From the NCBI GenBank assembly GCA_947165745.1, contig CAMVBO010000047.1, positions 1 through 8,981 of the forward strand: a stretch of 8,981 nucleotides of DNA, given 5' to 3'. Within the stretch, counting starts at the first letter, position 1; the number at the start of each line of letters is the position of its first letter. This document shows, piece by piece, positions 1 through 6,763 of the stretch. The DNA comes from an uncultured Clostridia bacterium (GTDB lineage Bacteria; Bacillota_A; Clostridia; Christensenellales; Aristaeellaceae). The notes beneath the pieces were generated by a model. That model did no database searches, was not told where the DNA came from, and was given only the letters and a program-made list of their open reading frames with translations. Both the position numbers and the translations under genes were made by a program.

Positions 1-1
1 C

Positions 2-961
2 GAGGTCTGGTGGCTGGAGACCATCGGCGGCCACCACTGGATGGCCCGCCGGGTGCCGGACGACCGGGTGGTGATCGCCCCGAACCAGTTTGGCATGGAC
101 GCCTTTGACCTGGAGGACGCCTTCGGCGCGAAGAAGGCCCACCTGTGCTCGGCGGATCTGCGCGAGTTCATCGCCGAAAACCACCTGGACCTCAACCAGA
201 ACGGCGCCTTCAACCCCCGGGACGTGTTCGGCTCACGCACCGATATGGATCACATCTACAACACGCCCCGCGCCTGGTTCATGGGCCGCTGGCTGACGCC
301 CCGCAGCCATCGCTGGGAGGGCCCCGACGCCGAGTTCACCCCGGAGAGCGACGACATCCCGTGGTCGCTGGTGCCGGACCGCAAGCTGGCCGCGGAGGAC
401 GTGAAATACCTGCTCTCCGGCCACTTCCAGGGCACGCCCTACAACCCCTATTCCAGCCAGGATACCGGCAAACGGGGCATGTATCGCTCCATCGGCATCA
501 ACCGCACCGGCGTCACCTCCATCTGCCAGATTCGCCCGGACGCGCCGCAGGCCATCCGGGGCGTGGAGTGGATCTGCTTTGGCTCCACTACTTTCGACGC
601 CATGCTGCCGGTGTACACCAACGTGCCCGCCATGCCCGGGTACCTGAGCGCGGTGACGCTGGACACCTCCACCGGGAACTTCTACTGGGGCAGCCGGCTG
701 ATCGCCGCGCTGGCGGACTCCAACTACGCCAGCAGTATCCAGCACATCGAGCGCTATCAGAGCGCGGTGGCCACGAAGGGCCGCCAGCTGATCCTGGAGT
801 ACGACAGGAAGATGGCCGACAGCGGCGACTTCTCCCTGGCGCAGGAGGCCAACGGGAAGCTGTGCGCCATGGCAAAGGAGGAGACCATCAGCACGCTGAA
901 CAAGGTGCTGCTGGACGCGACCCAAAACATGAAGAACGGCTATAACCGGGCGGACAACTGA
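2..961 (+). CDS. C69 family dipeptidase (PepD-like), C-terminal part
   Basis: This is a peptidase of family C69 (PF03577), an N-terminal-nucleophile hydrolase that cleaves dipeptides. The reading frame is open from base 2, so the start, and the N-terminal cysteine that would be the nucleophile in this family, lie outside the window. About 319 residues are visible. The opening stretch EVWWLETIGGHHWMARRVPD, followed by a VIAPNQF segment, is typical of the family: the tryptophan-rich strand and the GGHHW turn precede the ANQF-like strand. Later blocks such as the DMDHIYNTPRAWF region and the SSIQHIERY segment also fit C69 proteins. An apparent start at 41 is only an internal methionine, because homology clearly runs upstream of it. 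It is a single gene on its strand, separated from the next by about 140 bases containing a hairpin and a promoter, so it is probably not in the operon that follows. Family assignment is from recognition of the motifs; substrate is not known. Confidence 0.88.
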   Translation, partial: EVWWLETIGGHHWMARRVPDDRVVIAPNQFGMDAFDLEDAFGAKKAHLCSADLREFIAENHLDLNQNGAFNPRDVFGSRTDMDHIYNTPRAWFMGRWLTPRSHRWEGPDAEFTPESDDIPWSLVPDRKLAAEDVKYLLSGHFQGTPYNPYSSQDTGKRGMYRSIGINRTGVTSICQIRPDAPQAIRGVEWICFGSTTFDAMLPVYTNVPAMPGYLSAVTLDTSTGNFYWGSRLIAALADSNYASSIQHIERYQSAVATKGRQLILEYDRKMADSGDFSLAQEANGKLCAMAKEETISTLNKVLLDATQNMKNGYNRADN

Positions 962-967
962 TCGTCC

Positions 968-1010
968 CGGGACATCGGCGGGGCAGGCGCGGGCGCGTCT
1001 GTCCCGCTTT
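968..1010 (+). terminator. possible weak terminator after the dipeptidase
   Basis: The arms 968-974 (CGGGACA) and 1000-1006 (TGTCCCG) are perfect reverse complements. An alternative short stem, GCGGG at 989-993 with CCCGC at 1003-1007, ends directly before TTT at 1008-1010. The T tract is short and the outer loop is long, so termination here is inferred from position just after the stop codon more than from a textbook shape. Confidence 0.35.
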
Positions 1011-1023
1011 CACACAATCCCAC

Positions 1024-1051
1024 TTGAAATTTGACAAAAATATGATATACT
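1024..1051 (+). promoter_or_regulatory. sigma-A type promoter for the kinase-potassium operon
   Basis: TTGAAA at 1024-1029 is followed after 16 bases by TATACT at 1046-1051, each one mismatch from consensus. A perfect TTGACA also lies at 1031-1036, but the only -10-like sequences at usable distance from it (near 1052-1057) are poor, so the first pairing is preferred. This is the only AT-rich patch between 1 and 4800, which supports it as the start of the transcript for the genes from 1103 onward. The leader would be about 45 bases. Confidence 0.65.
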
Positions 1052-1102
1052 GATAGTTGCATCGGACGACCGCCAGCGCGCGGCGGCAGGGGAGGCGACG
1101 GC

Positions 1103-1285
1103 ATGACGGATACCCAGAAGATCATACTGATCGCCCTCGTCGCGCTGGGCGCCGTGTGCCTGCTGGTGGGCTTTACCCTTTCCCACTATATCGGGGGCTT
1201 CATTCGCCATGTGGAGGAGGAAGCCAGGGAAGAGGATGAAGCCCGCAAAGCGGAACAGGCAGAGCGTCCGCGGGAAAACACATAG
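1103..1285 (+). CDS. small single-span membrane protein, function unknown
   Basis: A 60-residue protein that I do not recognise. Residues 7 to about 29 form one hydrophobic helix (IILIALVALGAVCLLVGFTL), followed by a short SHYIGGF linker and a highly charged C-terminal tail of about 27 residues, rich in Glu, Ala, Arg and Lys and likely helical. With few charges before the helix and a mixed-charge tail, either topology is possible. The start is well supported: AGGGGAGG at 1088-1095 sits seven bases before the ATG. It is the first gene behind the promoter at 1024 and lies 18 bases before the kinase gene, in a run leading to KtrB and KtrA. That position makes an accessory role at the membrane, for example with the potassium channel, an attractive guess, but nothing in the sequence proves it. 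Confidence 0.7.
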   Translation: MTDTQKIILIALVALGAVCLLVGFTLSHYIGGFIRHVEEEAREEDEARKAEQAERPRENT

Positions 1286-1303
1286 CAATCAGGAGCGAAC
1301 CCA

Positions 1304-2233
1304 ATGATTACAGCCGTATCACTGAACCCCAGCATTGATCGCACGCTGACGGTGGACAATTTCACGCCCGGCGGACTGAACCGCATCGTCGCCCGGGGCG
1401 ACAACGCCGCCGGCAAGGGCATCAACGTGGCGCTGACCGTCTCCGGCCTGGGCCTGGACGCCGAGTGCGTCGGCTTCATGTACCGCGACAGCGCGCCGCT
1501 GTTTGAAAAGCGGCTGACGCTGAATTCCACCGCCTATGACTTCATCTGGTGCGAAGGCTGCGCCAGGACGAATATAAAGGTGTTTGACCGGACCGCCGGC
1601 GTCATCACGGAGCTGAACGAAAACGGCCATCCCGTCGAGGAAGAGAAGCTGGAAGAAATGGTGGAGCTGGTGGCGCGACACGCCGACGCCAGCGACTATC
1701 TGATCCTCTCCGGCTCCACGCCGCCGGGCTGTCCCCAGGACTACTACCGCACGCTGATCAACGCGGTGGAGGGGCTGGGCTGCCGCTGCGTGCTGGACGC
1801 GGACGGCGAGCGGCTCAAGTACGGCCTGGAGGCCCGTCCCTTTATGATCAAGCCCAACCGCTATGAGCTGGAGGGCGTGACCGGCGGCCGGCTGACCAGC
1901 ATCGACGAGGTCAAGCGCGCGGCGCTTCGCTATATCGACATGGGCGTCGAGGTGGTGGCCGTGTCGCTGGGCGCGGACGGCGCGCTGATCACCGACGGCA
2001 GCGCGGCGCTCTACGCGCCCCGCATGAACATCGAGGTGAAGGGCACCGTGGGCGCCGGAGACGCCATGGTGGCGGGACTGGTGGCCGGCTTCATGGCGGA
2101 CAGCGACCTGGAGGAGGCCTTCCGCATGGGCGTGGCCTGCGCCAGCACCCGCTGCATGACCGAGGGCTACAAGGCCATCGACAAAACGGTCTATAAGGCC
2201 TTTCTGGACATGGTGAAGATCGAGAGGGTATAG
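1304..2233 (+). CDS. PfkB-family hexose-phosphate kinase (1-phosphofructokinase / tagatose-6-phosphate kinase type)
   Basis: A 309-residue cytoplasmic sugar kinase of the PfkB (ribokinase-like) fold, the usual length for FruK and LacC. The N terminus TAVSLNPSIDRT carries the LNPxIDRT signature of this subfamily. Residues 34-43 (NAAGKGINVA) form the substrate-binding GKGxN loop, LSGSTPPG matches the next conserved block, and KPNRYEL fits the KPN.xEL motif. GTVGAGDAMVAG at 247-258 is PfkB signature 2, with Asp253 as the expected catalytic base. By family, it moves phosphate from ATP to fructose 1-phosphate or tagatose 6-phosphate to give the 1,6-bisphosphate. The start follows AGGAG at 1291-1295, eight bases upstream. 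No fructose or lactose PTS genes or FruR regulator are nearby, so the substrate cannot be read from context and no fruK or lacC symbol is given. The next gene starts one base after its stop, indicating tight translational coupling. Confidence 0.88.
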   Translation: MITAVSLNPSIDRTLTVDNFTPGGLNRIVARGDNAAGKGINVALTVSGLGLDAECVGFMYRDSAPLFEKRLTLNSTAYDFIWCEGCARTNIKVFDRTAGVITELNENGHPVEEEKLEEMVELVARHADASDYLILSGSTPPGCPQDYYRTLINAVEGLGCRCVLDADGERLKYGLEARPFMIKPNRYELEGVTGGRLTSIDEVKRAALRYIDMGVEVVAVSLGADGALITDGSAALYAPRMNIEVKGTVGAGDAMVAGLVAGFMADSDLEEAFRMGVACASTRCMTEGYKAIDKTVYKAFLDMVKIERV

Positions 2234-2234
2234 C

Positions 2235-3662
2235 GTGCTTTCCAACTGGAAGGGGCCCCTGTCCATCGGGGAAGTCCAAACAAAAAACCGACGTCGGTTT
2301 ATTAGCAGCCTCGTACAGCGCCTCTACAGGCGCTCGGGCTTCAGCGCCCTGCCGATGATCGCCCTGGGTTTCCTGGGCATCATTCTGCTGGGCAGTTTGC
2401 TGTTGACCCTGCCGGTCGCCTCCGCTACGGGCGTTCGCGTGCCCTGGTTCGACACGCTGTTCACCGCCACCAGCGCCGTGTGCGTCACGGGCCTGGTGGT
2501 TCAGGACACCGGCACCGCCTACTCCACCTTTGGACACGTGGTGCTGCTGGTGCTGATCCAGATCGGCGGCCTGGGCTTTATGACGTTTGCCACGATGCTC
2601 TTTCGAGTCATCGGGCGGAGCGCCTCCATGCGCGAACGCATGATCATGCAGGACTCCCTGAACGAGGACAACATGGGCGGCGTGGTGCAGCTGATCTCCT
2701 GGGTGGCGCGCAGCGCCTTTACCGTGGAGCTGGTCGGCGCGCTTCTGTTTGCCATTCGCCTCGTTCCCATGTATGGGCCGGGGAAGGGCGCGTTCTTCGC
2801 GGTGTTTCACGCGGTTTCCGCCTTTTGCAACGCCGGGTTTGACCTGTTCGGCGGCGGGCAGAGCCTGACGGGCTTTACGGGCGACGCGCTGATGAACCTG
2901 ACGGCGGTGGCCCTGGTGGTGATCGGCGGCCTGGGCTTCGGCGCGCTGCATGACATGCTGAAAAAGCGCAGCTTCCGACGCTTCCGCCTGCACACCAAGC
3001 TGGTGCTGGTCAGCTATTTTTCGCTGCTTCTGGGCGGCATGCTGATCGTGCTGGCACTGGAGTGGAACAACCCCGGCACGCTGGGCCCGCTCTCCGTGAA
3101 GGACAAGCTGCTGGCGGCGCTGTTTCAGTCGGTGACGCTGCGCACGGCGGGCTTCAACACCGTGAACCAGGCGGCCCTGCGGGACTGCACGAAGCTGATC
3201 GGCGGCTTTTTGATGCTGATCGGCGCGGCACCGGCCTCCACCGGCGGCGGCATCAAGGTGACCACGCTGGCCATCCTCGTGCTGACGGTGCGCATGGTGG
3301 CCCGGGGCGAGAGCAGCATCGTGGTGTTCGAGCGCCGCATCGACCGGGAGCTGATCCAGCGCACCATCGCCATCACGTTCATCGCCATCGCCGTGGCCTT
3401 TGTGGACGTGTGCGCACTGTCCATACTCCAGCCCGGCGCGGATTTCCTGGATCTGTACTATGAATGTGTGTCCGCCGTGGGCACGGTGGGCATCTCCGCC
3501 ATAGGCTCCGCCAACCTGGTGCCCCTGGCGCGGATATTGATCATCATTACCATGTATATCGGGCGCATCGGCCCGCTGACCATGGCACTGCTGTTCATGC
3601 GCCGACAGAGCCGCAGCAAGGAGCTGCTGCGCTATCCCGAGGACCGGGTGATGATCGGTTAA
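2235..3662 (+). CDS. ktrB: potassium uptake channel subunit KtrB (TrkH family)
   Basis: A 475-residue integral membrane protein of the TrkH/KtrB superfamily, which carries K+ inward, often with Na+ dependence, through four covalently joined M1-P-M2 units. All four pore loops are visible: TSAVCVTGL at 79-87 (filter Gly86), AVSAFCNAGFD at 193-203 (Gly201), SVTLRTAGF at 299-307 (Gly306) and SAVGTVGIS near 413-421 (Gly419). The GAAPASTGGGIKV stretch at 330-342 is the flexible intramembrane loop that gates the channel in this family. The C terminus RYPEDRVMIG is typical of KtrB. About 36 basic residues lead into the first span. The short length and the partner KtrA of about 222 residues favour Ktr over the larger Trk system. 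The start is GTG at 2235, one base after the kinase stop, with GAGAGGG at 2222-2228 as ribosome site; the next in-frame ATG would cut close to the first helix. Confidence 0.93.
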   Translation: MLSNWKGPLSIGEVQTKNRRRFISSLVQRLYRRSGFSALPMIALGFLGIILLGSLLLTLPVASATGVRVPWFDTLFTATSAVCVTGLVVQDTGTAYSTFGHVVLLVLIQIGGLGFMTFATMLFRVIGRSASMRERMIMQDSLNEDNMGGVVQLISWVARSAFTVELVGALLFAIRLVPMYGPGKGAFFAVFHAVSAFCNAGFDLFGGGQSLTGFTGDALMNLTAVALVVIGGLGFGALHDMLKKRSFRRFRLHTKLVLVSYFSLLLGGMLIVLALEWNNPGTLGPLSVKDKLLAALFQSVTLRTAGFNTVNQAALRDCTKLIGGFLMLIGAAPASTGGGIKVTTLAILVLTVRMVARGESSIVVFERRIDRELIQRTIAITFIAIAVAFVDVCALSILQPGADFLDLYYECVSAVGTVGISAIGSANLVPLARILIIITMYIGRIGPLTMALLFMRRQSRSKELLRYPEDRVMIG

Positions 3663-3697
3663 CGGCGCTTTCAACTTCTCAATCGGAGGTTTCCAAT

Positions 3698-4366
3698 ATG
3701 GCCAACAAGAACAAGCGCAACAAGCAGTTTATCGTGGTGGGCCTTGGCCGCTTTGGCACCGCCATCGCCGAGACCCTGTGCCAGGACGGCTACGAGGTGC
3801 TGGGCGTGGATCGGCGCATCGACGTGGTGGAGGATCTGCGCGACTCGTTGACCCACACCGTGCAGATGGACGCCATGGACCGTGACGCGCTTTCCGCGCT
3901 GGGCATTCCGGATTTCGACGTGGCGTTCGTCACCATGGGCTCGGACATTCGCGCCAGCGGCACCATCGTGATGAGCCTCAAGGAGCTGGGCTGTCAGCGG
4001 GTCATTGCCAAGGCGCAGGATGAATTCCACGGCCGGATGTTGGAAAAGCTGGGCGCGGACCAGGTTTTGTTTCCTGAGCGGGATATGGGCCGCCGGGTGG
4101 CGCATAACCTTGTATCGGGCGACATCATCGACTTCCTGGAGCTGTCCAACGAATACTCCATGGCGGAGATTCGCCCGAAGCCGGAGTGGGTGGGCAAGAC
4201 GCTGATGTCCCTGGCCATGCGCAGCAAGCTGGGCATCAACGTGGTGGCCATCCGCACCGGCGACGCGCTGAACGCCATGCCCATGCCGGACACCGTGCTC
4301 AAGGAGGAGGACGTGCTGCTGGTGGTGGTGAAGGACGAGACGCTGGCGAGGCTGAACCGAAAATAG
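3698..4366 (+). CDS. ktrA: KtrA, nucleotide-binding gating subunit of the K+ channel
   Basis: A 222-residue cytoplasmic RCK protein, matching the length usual for KtrA. It forms the ring that gates KtrB in response to bound nucleotides; in this family ATP and ADP act on the N-terminal domain, and cyclic di-AMP often binds the C-terminal domain. Residues 10-40 hold the Rossmann nucleotide site: FIVVGLGRFG, with the glycines of GxGxxG at 15, 17 and 20, and an acidic Asp38 ending strand 2 (GVDRR). The TrkA-C domain covers roughly 140-220 (MAEIRPKPEWVGKTL through LLVVVKDETL). The start chosen is ATG 3698, with GGAGGT at 3685-3690 seven bases upstream. The frame is open further 5', but that part overlaps ktrB and has no family similarity. 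It lies 35 bases after ktrB and certainly works with it. Confidence 0.94.
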   Translation: MANKNKRNKQFIVVGLGRFGTAIAETLCQDGYEVLGVDRRIDVVEDLRDSLTHTVQMDAMDRDALSALGIPDFDVAFVTMGSDIRASGTIVMSLKELGCQRVIAKAQDEFHGRMLEKLGADQVLFPERDMGRRVAHNLVSGDIIDFLELSNEYSMAEIRPKPEWVGKTLMSLAMRSKLGINVVAIRTGDALNAMPMPDTVLKEEDVLLVVVKDETLARLNRK

Positions 4367-4376
4367 CCGGGCGCTG

Positions 4377-4402
4377 CCGCCCGGAGCAAGGGCGGTGCTT
4401 TT
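4377..4402 (+). terminator. hairpin with T tract after ktrA; terminator or attenuator
   Basis: CCGCCC at 4377-4382 pairs with GGGCGG at 4390-4395 around a seven-base loop, extended by two G-U pairs, and is followed by CTTTT at 4398-4402. A competing hairpin, CCGGGCG 4367-4373 with CGCCCGG 4378-4384, begins right after the ktrA stop and shares the left arm. Two mutually exclusive stems, the second ending in a T run, recall an attenuator, but stem and T run are short. The right arm also covers the only ribosome-site-like bases of the next gene. Confidence 0.4.
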
Positions 4403-4990
4403 ATGGACGAGACGCGCTCAAATCCCGTCGGCTGCATACTGATCGACGACCCCATGTCCGGAGAGAGGCTTCTTTCCGGACTTTCTTTGCCCCCGCGCGT
4501 TCGCGCCTTTCCCTGCGAATGGCGGGCGGAAAGCGAGTTCATGCCCGCGCTTCAAACCCTGCTGCAGCGGGTTCGCAAGGAGTTTTGCGGGGCGGCCATA
4601 CTGGCCTTCGGCGCGGGCTGCATGGCGGCGCTGGCGCTGGCGGAACAGCTGCCGGTGGAGCGGCTGGCGCTGGTGGAACCGGACTCCTGCCAGCGGCGCA
4701 TGGGCGTTCCGGCCAGGCGTGTCGCTGGCTTTGCCATGCGCAACCTGGCGCTCTGCGTGTCCGACGCGCTGGTCACGGCGTCGCCGCCCGCGCGCCTTGC
4801 TCAGCGGATCGCCCGGGGCATCGGCGTACATGGGCGCTCCGCGCTCTTGTACTCGCCGGGCGAAAGCGGGCCTGAATTGTATATAAACCGTGAAAAATTC
4901 GCAAATGATGCGGTAACCGGGTTTTTACTGGACGGAGTTTTTCCAAAAGAACTTGCGCAAAATCCGGAAATGTGTATAATATACGGGTAA
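4403..4990 (+). CDS. unrecognised protein, alpha/beta-hydrolase-like without the nucleophile
   Basis: A 195-residue protein with no family I can name. Its first half resembles an alpha/beta-hydrolase core: a strand (GCILIDDP), a second strand near PRVRAFPCEW, a helix, then AAILAFGAGCMAALALAEQL and a strand LALVEPD, which is the usual strand-elbow-helix-strand order. In an active enzyme the elbow would read GxSxG; here it is AFGAG at 68-72, so glycine 70 stands where the serine should be. No clear catalytic His follows, and the second half, with many Arg and Ala then SALLYSPGESGPELYINREK, is unlike a typical hydrolase. There is no signal peptide. The ribosome site is weak (AAGGGCGG about seven bases upstream) and lies within a hairpin. 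It follows ktrA by 36 bases and may be read through from that operon. Its last codons overlap the promoter of the next gene. That it is a real gene is likely from frame length and GC pattern; function unknown. Confidence 0.6.
   Translation: MDETRSNPVGCILIDDPMSGERLLSGLSLPPRVRAFPCEWRAESEFMPALQTLLQRVRKEFCGAAILAFGAGCMAALALAEQLPVERLALVEPDSCQRRMGVPARRVAGFAMRNLALCVSDALVTASPPARLAQRIARGIGVHGRSALLYSPGESGPELYINREKFANDAVTGFLLDGVFPKELAQNPEMCIIYG
4953..4980 (+). promoter_or_regulatory. promoter of the foldase lipoprotein gene
   Basis: A perfect TATAAT lies at 4975-4980 in an AT-rich patch, with TTGCGC at 4953-4958 and 16 bases between. The -35 is weak, matching only in TTG. The -10 sits inside an 11-base perfect palindrome, GTATA-A-TATAC at 4974-4984. 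The transcript would start near 4987 and give a leader of about 49 bases. The promoter overlaps the last codons of the preceding gene. Confidence 0.65.
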
Positions 4991-5035
4991 GCATATTTTT
5001 GGGTATACATGCCCTGGATGGAGAGGAAGATTGTT

Positions 5036-6463
5036 ATGAGACACGCGACTCTGCGCCTGACCGGCCTTATGATCGTACTGATGCTGGTGCTGACCGGCTG
5101 CAACCTGATCGGCGTCGACCAAATGAAGCAGCTGGATCAGGACTTTGCCGCCCTGAAGAAGCAGTACTCCAGCGTGGTCGCCACCTATGACGGCGGCGAG
5201 ATCACCCAGGAGGACGTGATGGGCTCCTTCAATTCCCAGTATTCCTACATGAGCCAGATGTACAGTATGTACGGCCTGAACATGAGCCCCGACGCCGTCA
5301 CCGACATCGAAAAGTCTGTGGTGGAGAACGCCGTGCAGAACATCGCCATCGCCAAGCAGCTGGACAGCCGGGGCCTTAAGCTGGACGCGGACAAGGTCGC
5401 CGAGCTGGAGGCCGAGGCCGAGGAGCACTATCAGGAGGCCTATGAGGCCGTCGCTTCCAGCGCCACCGGCAAGACCGAGGAGCTGAAGGCCAAGCAGATC
5501 GAGTACAGCCTGTACACCATCGGCTACACCAAGGAATCCCTTAAGGAGATGGAGACAGCCACCGCCAACTATGAGCTGATCGAGCAGACTGTGCGCGACG
5601 AGGTTGCCGAGGTAACGGACGACGAGCTGCAGGCCGCCTACGACGAGCAGGTGTCCAGCGATGAGGAGACCTACGCCAACTCTCCTTCCAGCTTCGAGAG
5701 CGCCATGTCCTCCGACAGCAGCGTGGTCTGCTGGATGCCCGAGGGCTATCGCACCGTAAAGCACATCCTCGTCAAGCCCGAGGACGAGGTGCTGACCGCC
5801 GTGAACACCGCCCGCAGCGCCGTGACCAGCGCTGAAAGCACGCTGGAGGATCTGCGCAGCGAACTGGACGCCCTGAACGACGAGGACGCCGAGGACGCGG
5901 CGGAAGAGGCCGCCGAAGACGCCGAGGCCACCGAGGCGCCCCGCACGGCCGAGGATATCCAGGCGGAGATCGAGACCGCTGAGAAGGACCTGGAGACCGC
6001 CAAGGCCGACGCGCAGAAGGCCGAGGCCGATTGCCTGGCTTCCGTGCAGGACAAGCTGGACGAGATCTACGAGAAGATCAATAACGGCGAGGACTTCAAC
6101 GCCCTGATCGAGGAGTACGGCGAGGATCCCGGCATGCAGAACGAGCCCACCAAGACCCGCGGCTACTATGTCAGCAGCGCTTCCACTACCCGGGACAAGC
6201 ACTTCACCGAGGGCGCGATGGCGCTGGAAAAGGTCGGCGACGTGTCCCAGACTCCGGTCATCAGCTCCAGCGGCGTGCACATCATCCGCTATGAGAGCGA
6301 CGTGACCCCCGGCGCGGTGGCGCTGGCGGACGTGCATGACGCCCTGTATGACAAGACCCTTGAGAGCATGAAGGACGAGCACTTCGACAGCGAACTGAAA
6401 GCCTGGACCGAGGCTTTGAAGCCGGTATACACCATTGAGAACTTCAAGCTCACGAACGAATAA
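5036..6463 (+). CDS. secreted lipoprotein peptidyl-prolyl isomerase (PrsA/SurA-like foldase)
   Basis: A 475-residue extracytoplasmic foldase. Residues 1-22 form a lipoprotein signal: MRH, a hydrophobic run and the lipobox LTGC with Cys22 as the lipidated residue, so it is anchored to the outer face of the membrane. Residues about 40-235 match a SurA/PrsA N-terminal chaperone domain (VVATYDGGEITQEDV, then helices). The parvulin domain starts at HILV (243-246) and resumes at NGEDF (350-354), LIEEYGEDPG and GVHIIRYES. The core motif is split by an insert of about 80 acidic, Ala/Glu-rich, heptad-like residues. The usual Gly-Met active-site segment is replaced by an SASTTRDKHF region. PrsA proteins help exported proteins fold. 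The start at 5036 follows GGAGAGGAAGA at 5020-5030 and gives a clean signal peptide; the ATG at 5009 lacks a ribosome site and would add nine residues. It has its own promoter and terminator, so it is monocistronic. Confidence 0.87.
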   Translation: MRHATLRLTGLMIVLMLVLTGCNLIGVDQMKQLDQDFAALKKQYSSVVATYDGGEITQEDVMGSFNSQYSYMSQMYSMYGLNMSPDAVTDIEKSVVENAVQNIAIAKQLDSRGLKLDADKVAELEAEAEEHYQEAYEAVASSATGKTEELKAKQIEYSLYTIGYTKESLKEMETATANYELIEQTVRDEVAEVTDDELQAAYDEQVSSDEETYANSPSSFESAMSSDSSVVCWMPEGYRTVKHILVKPEDEVLTAVNTARSAVTSAESTLEDLRSELDALNDEDAEDAAEEAAEDAEATEAPRTAEDIQAEIETAEKDLETAKADAQKAEADCLASVQDKLDEIYEKINNGEDFNALIEEYGEDPGMQNEPTKTRGYYVSSASTTRDKHFTEGAMALEKVGDVSQTPVISSSGVHIIRYESDVTPGAVALADVHDALYDKTLESMKDEHFDSELKAWTEALKPVYTIENFKLTNE

Positions 6464-6477
6464 ATCCGCATGAATAA

Positions 6478-6511
6478 GGGGACGCCGCGATTGATCGCGG
6501 CGTCCCCTTTT
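6478..6511 (+). terminator. strong intrinsic terminator, probably bidirectional
   Basis: A perfect 13-base stem, GGGGACGCCGCGA at 6478-6490 with its complement at 6495-6507, closes a TTGA loop and is followed by TTTT at 6508-6511. It lies 14 bases after the foldase stop. The minus-strand redox gene ends at 6519, so the same hairpin also faces that transcript, where it is followed by TTATTC, a weaker T tract. The convergent layout suggests it serves both genes. Confidence 0.92.
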
Positions 6512-6518
6512 CATGCCT

Positions 6519-6716
6519 TCATTTTTCCTTGTAGTACAGCATGCAGTGGCAGTAGCCCTCGTATTCCGGATCGGCAATCTGGTCCCGGAACTCCTTGCAC
6601 ATGCACTTGTTCTCTGGCGTGCGGGCCAGGCGGCAGGGGCAGTAGCCCCCGGTGCGCTTCAGACCTTCCTTGATGGTGTTGACGACCTCCTGGTCCTCGT
6701 TGAATCGAATCTTCAT
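6519..6716 (-). CDS. small ferredoxin-thioredoxin reductase catalytic-domain protein
   Basis: A 65-residue cytoplasmic protein with all six cysteines of the ferredoxin-thioredoxin reductase catalytic (beta) subunit: CPC at 26-28, CMC at 38-40 and CHC at 56-58, ending in CHCMLYYKEK, close to the plant-type CHCMLF end. In the family, four of these cysteines hold a 4Fe-4S cluster and two (the second of the first pair and the last) form the redox-active disulfide that reduces thioredoxin-like partners. Spacings differ from the classical enzyme: 9 and 15 residues between pairs instead of 16 and 8. The N-terminal half is a short helix region. The start at 6716 has GGGAGGG on the minus strand (6723-6729) six bases upstream; a start at 6755 would add 13 residues without a good ribosome site. 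No variable subunit, ferredoxin or thioredoxin gene is in the window, so its electron donor and target are unknown. It lies opposite its neighbours, behind its own promoter. Confidence 0.82.
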   Translation of the reverse strand: MKIRFNEDQEVVNTIKEGLKRTGGYCPCRLARTPENKCMCKEFRDQIADPEYEGYCHCMLYYKEK

Positions 6717-6763
6717 GGCGTTCCCTCCCGACGGCTCGGTCGCGTACAGTCTCATTTTTCCGC

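Noticed and set aside
1319..2266. Minus-strand open frame (315 codons) opposite the kinase
   Set aside because: Shadow of the PfkB gene; no motif, ribosome site or family similarity.
2091..3674. Long minus-strand open frame (527 codons) opposite ktrB
   Set aside because: Its His/Gln/Ala-rich translation is a typical shadow of a GC-rich membrane gene; the plus strand has all four pore motifs.
3464..3697. Upstream extension of ktrA to a start at 3464
   Set aside because: It overlaps ktrB in another frame, has no KtrA similarity, and the GGAGGT site fixes the start at 3698.
5009..5035. Earlier start for the foldase
   Set aside because: No ribosome site before 5009, while GGAGAGGAAGA precedes 5036 and gives a normal lipoprotein signal.
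5877..5945. Acidic repeat-like GAGGAC/GCC stretch as a DNA repeat or tandem array
   Set aside because: There is no fixed repeat unit; it is low-complexity coding sequence for Glu, Asp and Ala within the foldase insert.
4925..6577. Long minus-strand open frame (550 codons) opposite the foldase gene
   Set aside because: It mirrors the codon pattern of the plus-strand gene in GC-rich DNA, is made of Val/Leu/Gly/His-rich low-complexity sequence, matches no family, and has no ribosome site or promoter.
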